Assembly: GCA_000711775.1 (NCBI GenBank)
Contig: ARYC01001450.1
Span: 47,298-111,297, forward strand
Length of the DNA stretch: 64,000 bases
Direction of reading: 5' to 3'
Origin: Oxytricha trifallax
Taxonomy: Eukaryota > Ciliophora > Spirotrichea > Sporadotrichida > Oxytrichidae
Shown: piece after piece, positions 35,111 through 46,509 of the stretch
Numbering within the stretch: position 1 is the first letter of the stretch
Layout: each line of letters opens with the position of its first letter
Translations under genes and position numbers: made by a program
The notes under the pieces: generated by a model
Database searches by the model: none
Told to the model about the DNA's origin: nothing
Seen by the model: the letters and a program-made list of their open reading frames with translations, nothing else

Positions 35111-35326
35111 TAGGTTTGAGTTATTTACTATAATCATCTCATTCATAAAGAAACATAAACAATTAATCTAACTACTCAGAGTTATAAACTGGCCCTAACC
35201 CTTGCACTAACTCACTTAAATACTAATATTTAGACCCTAATCTCCTATTAAACCCAATAAAAAATGAACTAATAGTCTACTTTTATAAATCAAAAACTCA
35301 ATCAAATAATTGAAGAGGTTTTGATT

Positions 35327-36192
35327 GCAGGAATATATTTTTATTTGAAATTAAAAAAATTAGAAAATTAATTATTAAATAAAATTAGAGATAGTTAAAA
35401 TTGAGCGATATTTTTTATATTTATAGAGAATTCAAAATAATATTAAACTATAAATTTAGAGTAAAATTTTATTGCATCCTTACTCAGCTTTGCTTAATTT
35501 CAAATAAATGCATCAAATCCAATATATAAATACTTTTAATAAGAGTTGAGTTAGCTCTCTCCATAAATGAAAAAAAATATTATGTATAATTTTAAAATCT
35601 ATATTAATTTTAATTATCTATAAATAAACCCTGATTTTTCCAATTTTGCTATCTTAAAATCCCTCTAATTTCTTAATTTTATTTATTTTCCAATTTTCTA
35701 TATTTTCTTATGTTATATACAAATTAAAGAAGAGGAAGATTTCTCCTCTCCTAGTCACGTACAAATTTTCCTTCCCTAATATGTAAAATAAGATTTTACC
35801 TTAACTTTATATAAAACATTTTAATAATATTTTCAAAAAATATTTTTATCATTATCTCAACTTATATATTGCAAAATATCTAATATAATTAATAATCAAA
35901 ATTTTTTTTCTTGATAAAAAATAATTGATTTTAAATTATGAATATTTTTAATTAATTTTTTTAGATTTTGAGAAATTTATTAATATTATATATTTTCTTA
36001 AATTGGATAGTAGAAAACTTCCATCCTCACAAATTTAATTTCTAATTATAATTTTCATGTATCTTTATGTTGCTCAACAATTTGATTTTCTTAAGCATTT
36101 AACTTAAAAATATTATCATTAAAAGGACACTCAGAAAATGTGAGAGCATGAAATTTATTTTTGAATCTTTCAACTATTTATTCTAAAATTAT
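35327..36192. other. AT-rich DNA, no gene seen
   Basis: AT-rich spacer right of TBE-3. I see no supported feature. Confidence 0.5.
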
Positions 36193-36194
36193 TA

Positions 36195-36481
36195 TTTTAG
36201 GAATACTTAATATTTGGAAATTATATAATAAAAAAGTAAAATATATACTTGAATTGTGAAGACATACTTGAAATTTATACAATTTGGTACTTGCTCGTTT
36301 CAGGAGAGCTATAAATTAATACCGCCAATTGTAATAGTCAATCTAATTGAATTATCTATAGAAGAAGTAATAAATTGTCTAGGTATCGAAAAAGTTTACT
36401 GCCACGATTTTAAATAAATATTTACATATTTATTATATAATTTTTTAATTTAATTTTCTATTTAAAAATATAATCCTACTA
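36195..36481. mobile_element. Hairpin C: decayed member of the A/B family
   Basis: Begins TTTTAGGAATACTT after TA and ends TATAATCCTACTA before TA, the family termini. Between them are the family blocks GTACTTGCTCG, AATACCGCCAATTGTAATAG, TTGTCTAGGT and TTTACTGCCACGATTTTAAA. Much of the left arm is deleted, giving 287 bp against 414-417 bp in members A and B. An old copy. Confidence 0.7.
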
Positions 36482-36769
36482 TATAAATAAATAACTAATA
36501 GAATAGATTTTTCTAATATTTCTTATTATATAAATAAATATATTTTGAAAGGATGATTATATTCATGATCATAAAATTTATCAAATATGCTTATAGAGTA
36601 CTTATTAATATGTAAATCCTAAAGTTACTATTTACAAGATTTGGTAAATAATAGAAATAAATGAAATTAGGAACAGACCCTATAAAATAAATAACAATAA
36701 CAACTCTTTTCCCAATTTAATATTATCACTCAAATAATTTATGCCTTCTCTCCTCCAACTTTCCTAGTA

Positions 36770-37030
36770 TTAAAATTTCTAGGCATTCTGCATCAATTAG
36801 ATTGCACTTTTTTGCTTAATTTTCAACAAATCATAGGTAATTTTTGTTAGAGCAGTCTTAAATATAAAAGCATGAATTTAGGGGATATGGTGAAAGCTCT
36901 ACTTGAGCACTAGCAAATTCTGATTAATTGTTTAAAAAAGTGTAATTTATCTGCTCTTAAGAATTCCAACCTTCTTTTTGAGTTTGTTTAAATTGAACTT
37001 GCTTCCCTTCTTGCCCAGATCTTTCATGTT
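36770..37030 (-). CDS. Coding-like block, unknown lysine-rich peptide
   Basis: A minus-strand frame opens MKDLGKKGSKFNLNKLKKKV and is free of TGA for about 85 codons, ending KQKSAIQLMQNAQKF then TGA. The first 30 codons look most protein-like. The rest is AT-rich and could be chance, since only TGA stops a frame in this code. It may be the first segment of a germline gene whose remainder is elsewhere. Confidence 0.3.
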
Positions 37031-37224
37031 AGAATATTAATAAATTTGCCAAAAATCAAATAATTTAGTAAAAATTATTAATCTACTTTGATAATTACAT
37101 ATCATTCTAAGTTGTTTAGTAAAATGGAAAATATAATTGAAATTTAAAAATTTAAATATTTTAAAATATTTATTGTCAAACAATTAAATATTTAATGTTA
37201 AGGGTAGGAAACTTCCCACGCATC

Positions 37225-38688
37225 GGGAGAGCTCCTCAATACCTTCGACGATCATTTATCTTAGTTGCATTCTCTTAAAATATTAAATGATGCTGAAAAA
37301 AGCAAGAGGACTCTAAACTAAAAAATCCTCCATTTTTTAAATGATTTTAATTTATTTTAAATATATTTTAATTTTTAATAGAATAATAAATTACATCGAA
37401 ATAAAAAATTTAAGAGAGTCAATTATTTCATTTGTGTCTCTCGATGATTTTATATTGAATAATATTTATCTTCAAATTTTTATTGTTTGAAAAAAAAGTT
37501 CATTATACAATTTTCTATATCCGAAAAGAATTATGAGAATTCTGATTAGATTTAGAACATTATTTTATTTTTTGTTTTTATCTCATTTTTTACCCCTCAT
37601 TTAAATTAAGGAATCAATTTATTGCATAAAAAAAATCGGCTAGCAGGTAGAACACACCCCCCCCCTAATGTACTATTTTCTTTTTGTAGTCTGGTAGAGT
37701 TTTTGACGCTGAGTAAAATTCTATTAATAGGCTTTTGCTTGCGATAGCTATGATAAAAACAAAGTTAAGTTTATATATAAAACATCATAAAAATGTCAAA
37801 AATTTTCAAATTATTTTTTATCATTAGCTTTCTGAAAATCATATTTTGGGTGTTTTATAATATTCTGAGCAAAAATATAATTATTAAATTATTATTTTTG
37901 GAAAATCACTTTTTTTGTTTATAAATAGTTATTAATGCATAAAAATATAAAAAAGCATAAAAAAGTGATTTTCCAAAAATAATAATTTAATAATTATATT
38001 TTTGCTAGAATATTATAAAACACCCAAAATATGATTTTCAGAAAGCTAATGATAAAAAATAATTTGAAAATTTTTGACATTTTTATGATGTTTTATATAT
38101 AAACTTAACTTTGTTTTTATCATAGCTCTATCGCAAGCAAAAGCCTATTAATAGAATCTTACTCAGCGTCAAAAACTCTACCAGACTACAAAAAGAAAAT
38201 AGTACATTAGGGGGGGGGTGTGTTCTACCTGCTAGCCAAAAAATCTATTAAAATATATTGATATATCCTAAAGTATTTAAAAATAAAAACAGAAAAAGTT
38301 CTATATAATATTATTAACTTTAGAATATTTTTTACTAATTTATTTTTTTAAAAAACCTCGAGAGACACCAATGAAAATCAATGACTCTCGAAAATAATTA
38401 ATAAAATACTCAATATAAGAGACTTTATAATATAATAATTTTAATATTAAGCTTAAGGTATAATCAAAAGATATAACAGCAGCTGCAGCAAAATTGTGTC
38501 CGGCAACAACTGCTGTAATTATACACTTTTAGAGAGTAAGATTCAAGAGATATAACAAAGATAAGCTGATAAAATTTGTTTGAATTCAGCAAGCCAAACA
38601 TGAGTTTCTCTACCTTTCGCTATAAGTCCCAAAAATGCCTTACAATTAAACACTGAACTAATTAAGTTGTTTTAGGGTTTTGGTTTTG
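37225..38688 (+). mobile_element. TBE 3' relic (TBE-4)
   Basis: AGAGCTCCTCAATACCTTCG (37,229) matches the RAP-Y-P-R block near the C-terminus of the TBE kinase (TBE-2: AGAGCTCCTCACTACC). After hairpin J, 38,535-38,583 reads VRFKRYNKDKLIKFV then TGA, the end of the same gene. The relic closes with GTTTTAGGGTTTTGGTTTTG (to 38,688), a decayed right terminus. The rest of this TBE is not recognisable to the left. Confidence 0.65.
37638..38237. mobile_element. Hairpin element J, 8-bp duplication
   Basis: A 600-bp almost perfect palindrome from GGCTAGCAGGTAGAACACAC to its mirror GTGTGTTCTACCTGCTAGCC, with a run of nine C / nine G near each end. It is flanked by identical 8-bp AAAAAATC (37,630-37,637; 38,238-38,245). 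An 8-bp duplication with a GG start groups it with hairpin H rather than with the TA-flanked hairpins. It lies in the TBE-4 relic. No ORF. Confidence 0.85.
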
Positions 38689-40103
38689 AATGGCATTAGA
38701 TATAATTGTTTAATATTGTTGAATAAGATCTTGAGCGATATCTGAGGTAGGATTCATGATGTCTCTCATAGTTTGGTAATGTGTAGGAATATTGAGAAAA
38801 CTGATTTTCATGTCCTATAATGAAAAACAGAGAAGCGTGGAATGCGGTCAAGACTACTCCACTCATCAAAGCGCTTTTTGACTACCTTTGTCGACATTAA
38901 ATTTCAAGCTCTGTTTAAATGAAGTTTTGATTAGCATTATATCTTCTTAAAATTTAAAATTGATTGTAAAGTAGTAGATCCTTTATTGGGTCATACTACA
39001 ACTTGGGATTGTCTTTTTGCCATAATGAGTTAACAATATCGAGAAGAAGGTTGTTCAATACTGGGATTTGTGAATTAAAATAAAATTTAAAAGTACTTTT
39101 GTAGAGGTTATAAGTTTATAAAAGTTAATCACAAATCTCGTCATTTGGTAACTTTAGTGCAGATCATTTACTACTTCTACTAATTTTACAACTACAAGGC
39201 CGTTATTTTTTTACAAATGCTACCAAATATATTTATAATATTAAATATTAGTAGTCATCCAAATCTTGAGAATTAGAGCTTTGGAGTTTATATAATAAAT
39301 ATAGAAATAAATTTAATATGGACTCTCAATGATTTATTTGATGGTAATTTTTATAGAATATTTTGTGGTTCGTCTCTGAGCTAAATATTAATCACTAATT
39401 TTTGTATTATTACAAAAATTTTTAAAAAAATAAATTTTTATTAGTATTATTATAATTTCTATATGTTCCATCCAAACAAAGAGCCAAAATTAAAATATAT
39501 AGATTTATTTTTTATAATGTTAAAATTTCCTATATCTCTGAGAGCGCTATTGCTAAAATATATTAAAATTAAAAAAACTAAGTTTATGCGATAAATAATT
39601 TAATAAAATAAAAGTCAAGTATTAGAGTGCAATGCATTTCAAATTGGTGAGCTGAAAAGCAGAATTATTGCTATTTATTTGAACAGTTTTCTTGCTTAAC
39701 AAATAATTATAATAACTATTTTAATATTATTTGTTTAACTCTACTGCGCAATTAAACAATCTATCAAGATGCGTAATATTATGCTTATCTACTTTAAAAT
39801 TTTAAGGCTGAGCAACTAAACAATTAAGCAAAAGTTTCAAGAGTTTGCAAGCTGCTTAATGTATTAAAAATAAACAAATAAGAATCAGCAGATTATTGTA
39901 ATGGGCTTATTAGTTTAAATCTTATAAAGATACTATTTATAATAATCCAAATGTTTTGCAAATGGTTGAAGGTGTGGCTATTTAATTTCAAATAACATTC
40001 AAATTAACATTATAATTACTTTCTAAAAGGTGCCTCCAAGAAATACAGTTTTATGTTAACTCTCATTTTGAAGATAACTCTAACAAAACAATTTTATGAA
40101 TTG
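38689..40103. other. Mostly non-coding DNA between TBE-4 and TBE-2
   Basis: AT-rich. One GC-richer patch at about 38,820-38,935 opens on plus as MKNREAWNAVKTTPLIKALF and stops at TGA after about 36 codons. It may be a small macronuclear-destined piece, but that is weak evidence. Nothing else supported. Confidence 0.4.
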
Positions 40104-40268
40104 ATTTAAACCCCAAAACCCACTAATGAGGTTTATAAGTTGAGTATAGTTGGGGTCTTATTGGGGTTAGTATAGAAATTAGAGAAAATTTCAAAATGAG
40201 AAATAGAAATTAGAGAAATTTAGGGTAAATATATGAGTAATATTTAAATTTACTACTTAAGCTTAGGC

Positions 40269-41240
40269 ATGGTTCGAGTATTAATATAGACTAAGTCAAA
40301 CAATTATTGAATTATGCAGCTAAAGCTAAGATCTAACACAGGAGTGCCTCAACTGTTAGGTATCACTGCATGTTAGTTGTTTTGTATTTTAATTCTGGTA
40401 CTCTAAAACATACAGTAAAAGAATAAATTTTCACTCATACCCATATTGACTACCTCAGTAACTTTAAAAGATTTTATAGTATTGGCACATTTTCCTCTGA
40501 CTAGCGAGCTGTTATGATTAATCTCAAGTTTCCTGGCATGCGTATCTCTCCATACACTATAGCTAATATCTAAAGGCGAAATGGTATTACTTTCAAGATT
40601 TTCAACAAAGTGAAGAGTAATTGATTTAACCGTGCTATTTCATAGTAATAATCAAAAATTAATATATGATTAATTGCAGAGACCTAAAACTAATAACATC
40701 AAGTTCATACATGCTGATGAAGCAATATTTCATTCAACACCTTAATTAATAGGTCTTGGTATTAAAAGAATTATAACATTGAAGTATATTACTAAAATGT
40801 AAGGGTTATCACTCATGAAATTTTAGCTGGTATTAGTAAAGATTCAGGACTAGAAATATATGTCATTCATCCTAGCTTTATTTTAGCGAGAGTAGTATAT
40901 TGAGTTTTATATAAGCTCAGATAGATAAAAAGATCGAGAGATCATCTTTTTGGTTGAAAAACTCTAAGTTCATAAGAATAAGAAGTTTAAGAAAGCTTAA
41001 GAAGAGTTAAACATAATTCTGTAAATAACGTTCCCGATAGATAAAATTTAATTGAATCTAATTTTATTGGAGTTAAATTGAGACTCACCACAAGAAACTG
41101 CTTTTGTATCACCTTATACATGACTTGCCTATAGATACAGTAGACTTGATTCAGAGTAGCTGCAAGAGAGTGATCTTAAATGAGTCAAAAGTTTGTGCAA
41201 GAGAAAGAAGAATGAATGTTTATAAATAAGTTTTAGATTT
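40269..41240 (+). pseudogene. TBE-2 transposase relic
   Basis: Starts MVRVLIQTKSNNY and then meets TGA. The blocks THIDYLSNFKRFYSIG and SSDQRAVM lie in one frame, which shows that TBE-1 carries an extra base in the same place. NNIKFIHADEA keeps the first catalytic aspartate. Later blocks (second Asp, Glu) are damaged by substitutions and frameshifts. Position, strand and flanking terminal repeat are as in TBE-1. Confidence 0.8.
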
Positions 41241-41925
41241 ATAAGAATAAATAAGTTCACATATTAAATTAACCCAGAAAGAGATTTAGCTTCTCTTTAT
41301 TATCCACTTCTTATGCCTTGCTTGGGCCCATATTTTATCTCTTAGTGAGAGCTCCTGCATCTATTTTTATATCATCTGGTTTTTAGAAATCTTTATAAAG
41401 CTTCATGCTCACCTCATGGGTTGTCTGCCATTTTCTTTCTCTGTGAACCTTAGCATGCTCTTTCATTAGAAATACACCAGTTCCAGGTTTCCCCGTAAAG
41501 TTAAGATACAAAGCTTACTAGAGAGGTAAGCATGCTTCTTAAGCTCAGCATGCCAGGTCTCGTTTATAAGTATGCCTTGCATCTTTCAATCTTCAGGAGA
41601 AATAGAGTAGCGTTTTCTTGTGATCTTCTTCAATGATCTCTCTGAGATAACTCTCTCTTAAAGTGCCAAGAACTCCAAAGAAATAGCTCCTTTCTGGAAG
41701 CTTGCTAAAGAGTTGTTTTTTTAGAGGAGGATAAACTACCAACTCTTCATCTTTCATCATATCCTAGTAGAGATTAGTGACTGAAATCTCTGGGTAATTT
41801 GGTATTTCTATCAACTTAATTTTATTGATTTTGAAGACTTTCTTCTCACACAGAGTATGCCTTTTAAGAATATAATTTTGGTACCTTCCATGGTTAGTAG
41901 GAATGATTCCACTATAGTATATGAT
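41240..41925 (-). pseudogene. TBE-2 22-kDa protein relic
   Basis: Minus-strand blocks KIKLIEIPNYPEISVTNLY, DEELVVYPPLKKQLFSKLPE, YFFGVLGTLRESYLREIIEE and FTGKPGTGVFLMKEHAKVHR match the TBE-1 gene. These blocks lack the one-base losses seen in TBE-1 at the PER-N-FFFG and KPGT positions, so each copy has decayed independently. Frame changes elsewhere make it non-functional. Confidence 0.75.
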
Positions 41926-42613
41926 TAAGTATATGTTACATGCTTACCATGCTGGGTGAGGTATCTATAGAGATTCTCCTAGCTTCTAAATATTGATATC
42001 ATTTCTTAAGCTACAACCCTCTTAATAACAGTACTTATAGATTCCATTCTTGTTCCTTCTCTTGTTATAGAATTTCTAATTGTTATATATAAAGTTCTGA
42101 ATCCTACTGATTAAAACTTAGTATTAAATATGGAGATATTACTGGAGGTTAACCTGGTAAGGATATTTGGAGAAAGCTTACAAAAGTTTTAACAAACTTC
42201 AGAGATGGAACTCCATTTTTATTAATTTAGTTCCATTTAATTAGTTCTAAATTTGTTTATAAATTAATTAGTACTGGTACTAAATCAGTATAATTTTAAT
42301 TTGTACCATTTTAATAGTACCAAAACTTAGTTAGTACCTATTTTTAAACTAATGAAGTTTTAATCGAAAATATCAAAAATGGTTCAAAACCTTATAGGTA
42401 CCAGTACCAACTTGAATTTATTCTCAACTGCTACCAAAATCAAAATTATTAAGCATGAAATTAAAAGAAATTATATTTGTAATCAAAGAATAAATATGAT
42501 CTCCAACTCTTGAAATTCAACTATAAATGTCGCCGTTTCAATTTCTATACATAGTTGCTAAACTTGGGAAGTTATTAGAGCTTAATAAAAGAGATTTAAA
42601 AAAGAATTTAAAC

Positions 42614-44440
42614 AATGCGGCTAACTTAAATCGGAATAAGATTATACTTATTTTACTTTAGTTCTACTACAAAAGGCTGAAATTCATAAGGTTGAGAGGG
42701 AGTTAGAGCTAAGAGCACTTGAATTTGAAGAAGAGGAAAAATTACCAATTGCAAACACTCTCTACTGTCAAGCTTAATATGATTGTTTCTCAACTGAATA
42801 ATGCTTGAAGAGGCATTTAAAAGTGATACGGCAAATTCAAGACATTTTTCATCATGATAAAGTAGATGGAATGTATAAATGTACTACATGCATGAAGTAA
42901 CATGCTAAATTATTTAAAGTTAATAAGGTAAAAATTTTGAAGTATATGTGAAATTTTATATTAATCAAGATTGACAATAACGTGAATTAGGATGAAGTCT
43001 TAAAACAATAAGACAAGACTTAGTAAATGAAGTATAGCGTATATTTGCGTTAGTGTATCTCAAGTTGTTATTTATGAATTAGTCTGAGATATTTACACTC
43101 TGATCTTGAGCTGATATCAGCCCATTAACCGCTGATATCAGCGCAATGTATCGTAAAAAGCTCCACTTCGAACGACATCTTGCTGGATCCACATTCTTAA
43201 TCCATTGGCCTCTGAGTGCTTTAATTGACCTCATTTTTAATAATTCTTAATTAATCTTAATTAATTTGATGATTAATTAAATTACGCAATTTACTAATTT
43301 TATAATTTATCACAAATAAGATTTCTCTATAGTGAAATTAATCTAAGTTTAAACTTTTTAATTTTTCATTAAAAATTAAAATCAAATCATCAGATTAATT
43401 AAAGATTAATTAAGAATTATTAAAAATGAGGTCAATTAAAGCACTCAGAGGCCAATGAATTAAGAATGTGGATCCAGCGAGATGTCGTTCGAAGTGGAGC
43501 TTTTTACGATACATTGCGCTGATATCAGCGGTTAATGGGCTGATATCAGCTCAAGATCAGAGTGTAAATATCTCAGACTAATTCATAAATAACAACTTGA
43601 GATACACTAACGCAAATATACGCTATACTTCATTTACTAAGTCTTGTCTTATTGTTTTAAGACTTCATCCTAATTCACGTTATTGTCAATCTTGATTAAT
43701 ATAAAATTTCACATATACTTCAAAATTTTTACCTTAGGCAAATGGAAATCATCACCTTAGCCAGTTCTTGATTAAAGATTAAGATACTAAAATAGTGCGA
43801 GATAAAAGAAAATAGAATACTCTTGAATCTTAAAAAGAAGAGTAGGACAAACGCAGGAGTCAGAAATAATTCCTGAAGACTATATCTATTAATCACGTTT
43901 CTAAGAGTGATCAATATATATTTTTGCATTAGCTGTTGATATTAGCAATTGGATTGAATAGTATCTGAATATAAGCTTGCTTAATAAAGTAAAGCAAATA
44001 ATGGTTGATTAGTGTGCATTTAAGTTTTACCCTTTAACAAACTAATTTAGAATTAGCAGTTCCATAATGAATTTGTTTGCGAAAATAAATTGTTCTAAAG
44101 ACGCATAGAGAAGAGATTGAAAGAACTTGTTAAGGTTGAATGGTGTTATTAGGCTTTGGTATTATCGCATACAGGCTTAAGGAAAATGAGTTTACTTTTA
44201 GAGATTATATGTATTTCATTACATATACCTAGATGATTTTAAATATGCTATCAGATATTACAAACGATGTGAAAGAGTTGCATGAACTTAGATATTATCA
44301 TAGAGATTGAAGCCTCAAAATGTTATGATTGACCTTTTTCATTTAGATTTAGTCGTAATTGATTTCAAAAGAGCTTTACGATAAGATATCGTTATCTTAG
44401 ATAAGGTCCTTGGTACATTAGGATACTTCCCAATGAGAGA
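42614..44440 (+). pseudogene. TBE-2 zinc-finger/kinase relic, 5' part
   Basis: Pieces of the leader (ERELELRALEFEEE), fingers (FHHDKVDGMYKCTTCMK) and kinase survive. The kinase pieces include the HRD region near 44,300 (TAGATATTATCATAGAGATTG) and LVVIDFKRALRQDI, where the DFG position reads D-F-K, followed by LDKVLGTLGYFPMREM. Hairpin D lies inside the second finger, and joining across it with one TA restores similarity to TBE-1. The C-lobe is cut by hairpin A, and the final block (RAPHYPQRSF, ARFKRYNNYN) is at 45,027-45,112. Confidence 0.7.
42926..43734. mobile_element. Hairpin element D (AGGTAAAA family, TA-flanked)
   Basis: An 809-bp near-perfect palindrome from AGGTAAAAATTTTGAAG to CTTCAAAATTTTTACCT, flanked by TA (42,924-42,925; 43,735-43,736). 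Each arm contains a doubled small palindrome, GCTGATATCAGC...GCTGATATCAGCG, placed as the doubled GAGCGAAACTTCGCTC is in hairpin G. The centre holds CAATTTACTAATTTTATAATTTATCAC, close to that of G. It is inserted in the TBE-2 zinc-finger region. No ORF. Confidence 0.88.
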
Positions 44441-44525
44441 GATGTTGACGAGTTGATCAGTTCGATGGGATGATAATGCAGAAGCCTATAAGTTTTTTAT
44501 AGAGTGATATGTAATGCATGTATTA

Positions 44526-44942
44526 TTATAGGAATAAATTTGATTTGGGAAAATAAATTATAAATTAATATATTAATAATTAAAATCGTGGCAGTTAACT
44601 TTCTTGGAACCTAGACAATATGGTACTTGTTTGATAGAGAATTAAAAATCAGCTTGACTTTACAATTGGAGTTACCCCTCTATCGCATCCCTGAACTGAG
44701 ATAACTCGACTTTAATTTTTTGTGATTTGTTTAGTTGATTTTAATGCCAAAATTAAAGTCGAGTTATCTCGCTCTGGGGATGCGATAGAGGGGTACCGCC
44801 AATAGTAAAGTCCAGCTGATTTTTAATTCTCTATCGAACAAGTACCATATTGTCTAGGTTTCCAGAAAGTTAACTGCCACGAATTATAATATTAATATAT
44901 TAATTTATAATTTATTTTCCAAAATCAAATGTATTCCTACAA
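44526..44942. mobile_element. Hairpin element A (GTAGGAATA family, TA-flanked)
   Basis: 417 bp from TTATAGGAATA to TATTCCTACAA with TA on each side (44,524-44,525; 44,943-44,944). Internal landmarks, mirrored in both arms, are GTGGCAGTTAACTTTC, GTACTTGTT(C)GATAGAGAATT, TACCCCTCTATCGCATCCC and GAGATAACTCGACTTTAATTT. Members B and C share the same layout. It interrupts the kinase C-lobe of TBE-2. Confidence 0.87.
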
Positions 44943-45210
44943 TATTATGATAATAAGAATGAAAAATAATCAAATAGTTTGGCAAAGAAGTATAAAAAGT
45001 ATAGTAGATATGATAATCGTGAGAGCTCCTCACTACCCTCAAAGATCATTTTACTCTTTTCTTTATACACTAAAGAGAGCAAGATTCAAGAGATATAACA
45101 ATTACAACTGATAAAATTTGTTTGAATTAAGCTTCTCTACCTTTCACCATAAGTCCCAAAAATACCCTACAAATAAATCACTAAGCATATAATCTTGTGG
45201 TATTGAGATT

Positions 45211-45994
45211 TTTTTTGCTACTTAATTAAGAAATTAGATTAGAAATTAATAGTGTTTTGCTTCAAAATCAACAACATAAATTTGCAATTATTAATGCGAA
45301 ATTTTAAAATCTATCTAATTAATGTCTTTTTTTTTAATAAATTTTATTCTTAATTTATTTTCTAATAACTTATTTTTAATTATTTAACAATACTTCCTAT
45401 TTAAATTACTTTTGTTCCAAGTTGCTTAATAAACGACTTTTTTTCATGATTACTAATGCTATATATTGATGCCGCAGTATATCTATCATCATGATAATAT
45501 TAAATTATTTTATTTGTAAAGTAAAAATATTATAAAATTGTCATTATATTTTGTACGGAGATTTAATCTGGGGCTTATGCAAGCCAAATATTATAATTGG
45601 ACAGTTTTATCACTTGGCTCTCTCTGCAAACTTTTGTTAATCAGTGAAAAAGAACCACCTATTTAGATACCTAGCCATGAAATAATTTACTAGGATATTA
45701 TTGAGATACAATTGATTAGGAAAAATAAATTAAATTTGATTTAGAGTATCCAATTAGCGGCAAATAAAACACTTTTAATTTTTATATGTTATATTAATAA
45801 GATCAGGCTTTTTATAGTATCTTTCATTTAAATTTAATAATTATTACCAAATCAGACATTGAAAAGTTTAAAAGGATTATTTTTTTATATCAAAATTGTT
45901 CAAATCTGAAAAAAATAAGAGGTATTAGATAATTTATTTTAAAATAAATAAATAAATAAATAATTATTCAAAAAAGTGACAATCAACTGACTTT
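45211..45994. other. AT-rich DNA, no supported gene
   Basis: Boundary between the transposon-rich left part and the gene-bearing right part. No coding block or repeat that I can support. Confidence 0.5.
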
Positions 45995-46509
45995 ATGATG
46001 GAGACTTCTTTCTAAAATTAAAACCCTACATTCAAATTAGAAGGAGAAGCAACTAATTAGAGACCAGATTATTAAACAATGAGAGACATATCAATGTATT
46101 TGGAATTAAGACTAGGAACATAGATACCTGCAAGCACAAATGGAAAATGCATTATCACCAATAAAGCCGAGCTTCAGACTCGTGCCAAGTTTTAGTGTTG
46201 TGTTAATTCATAAATTAAAGTTAATCCTGTATATTCATTTGAAGCAAAATGGCTAGTTTGTTTTTCTAATCACTTGCCATTCAGTAAAATCATCCATTAA
46301 GATTTGAAGTGATTGGAGTCAGGAAACTGACATTAGAGTTCTCAGAAGTCCAGGATGTGAAAGGAACAGAAGAACTTAAGAGTAAAATGAAGATAGAAAT
46401 GTATATGATAGATGAAGAAGCAGAGTTGATACAGGACAAGAAGAGAGAGAAATATTTAGAAAAAATAATCATAGAGTCAAATGAGAGCAAAAATAACATT
46501 AAAAAGTGA
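45995..46509 (+). CDS. Unknown protein block, host-like
   Basis: From MMETSFQNQNPTFKLEGEAT the frame (TAA/TAG as Gln) is open to about 46,300, including LELRLGTQIPASTNGKCIIT. The next frame then continues LRFEVIGVRKLTLEFSEVQD and a charged, helical MKIEMYMIDEEAELIQDKKR, ending in TGA at 46,507-46,509. The shift could be a 29-nt intron: GTTTGTTTTTC...CCATTCAG at 46,255-46,283 has GT/AG ends and restores the frame. It could also be a small eliminated segment. The G+C content and codon pattern resemble macronuclear genes, not the TBE relics. I cannot name the family. Confidence 0.5.

Larger units (their letters stand above)
29532..35323 (-). mobile_element. TBE-3: inverted, old TBE copy
   Basis: The left terminus CAAAACCACAAAACTTC (29,532) and right terminus GAAGAGGTTTTG (to 35,323) are decayed C4A4 ends. 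Both are flanked by ATT (29,529-29,531; 35,324-35,326). Gene order is reversed relative to TBE-1: kinase/zinc-finger relic on minus at the left, 22-kDa relic on plus in the middle, transposase relic on minus at the right. Its kinase diverges from those of TBE-1 and TBE-2. A 2-kb hairpin (I) sits between the 22-kDa and transposase relics. The many stops and shifts mark it as the oldest recognisable TBE here. Confidence 0.8.
40107..45207 (+). mobile_element. TBE-2: degraded TBE copy with two nested hairpins
   Basis: The left end reads TAAACCCCAAAACCCACTAATGAGG after ATT (40,104-40,106). The right end (to 45,207) is strongly decayed and followed by ATT (45,208-45,210). Gene order is as in TBE-1. 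Hairpin D (42,926-43,734) interrupts the zinc-finger region and hairpin A (44,526-44,942) the kinase C-lobe. Without them the element is about 3.9 kb, the normal TBE size. It lacks the two insertions present in TBE-1, so it serves as the reference for defining those insertion sites. Confidence 0.87.

Noticed and set aside
21674..43734. Long palindromes as assembly artefacts
   Set aside because: Arms differ by substitutions and indels, ends coincide with TA or 8-bp duplications, and the same families recur at other places.
43729..43929. 66-codon ORF on minus
   Set aside because: Antisense shadow over the TBE-2 zinc-finger relic.
3371..45207. C4A4 repeats as real chromosome ends
   Set aside because: They occur in inverted pairs at ATT duplications around transposon genes, so they are TBE termini, not telomeres.
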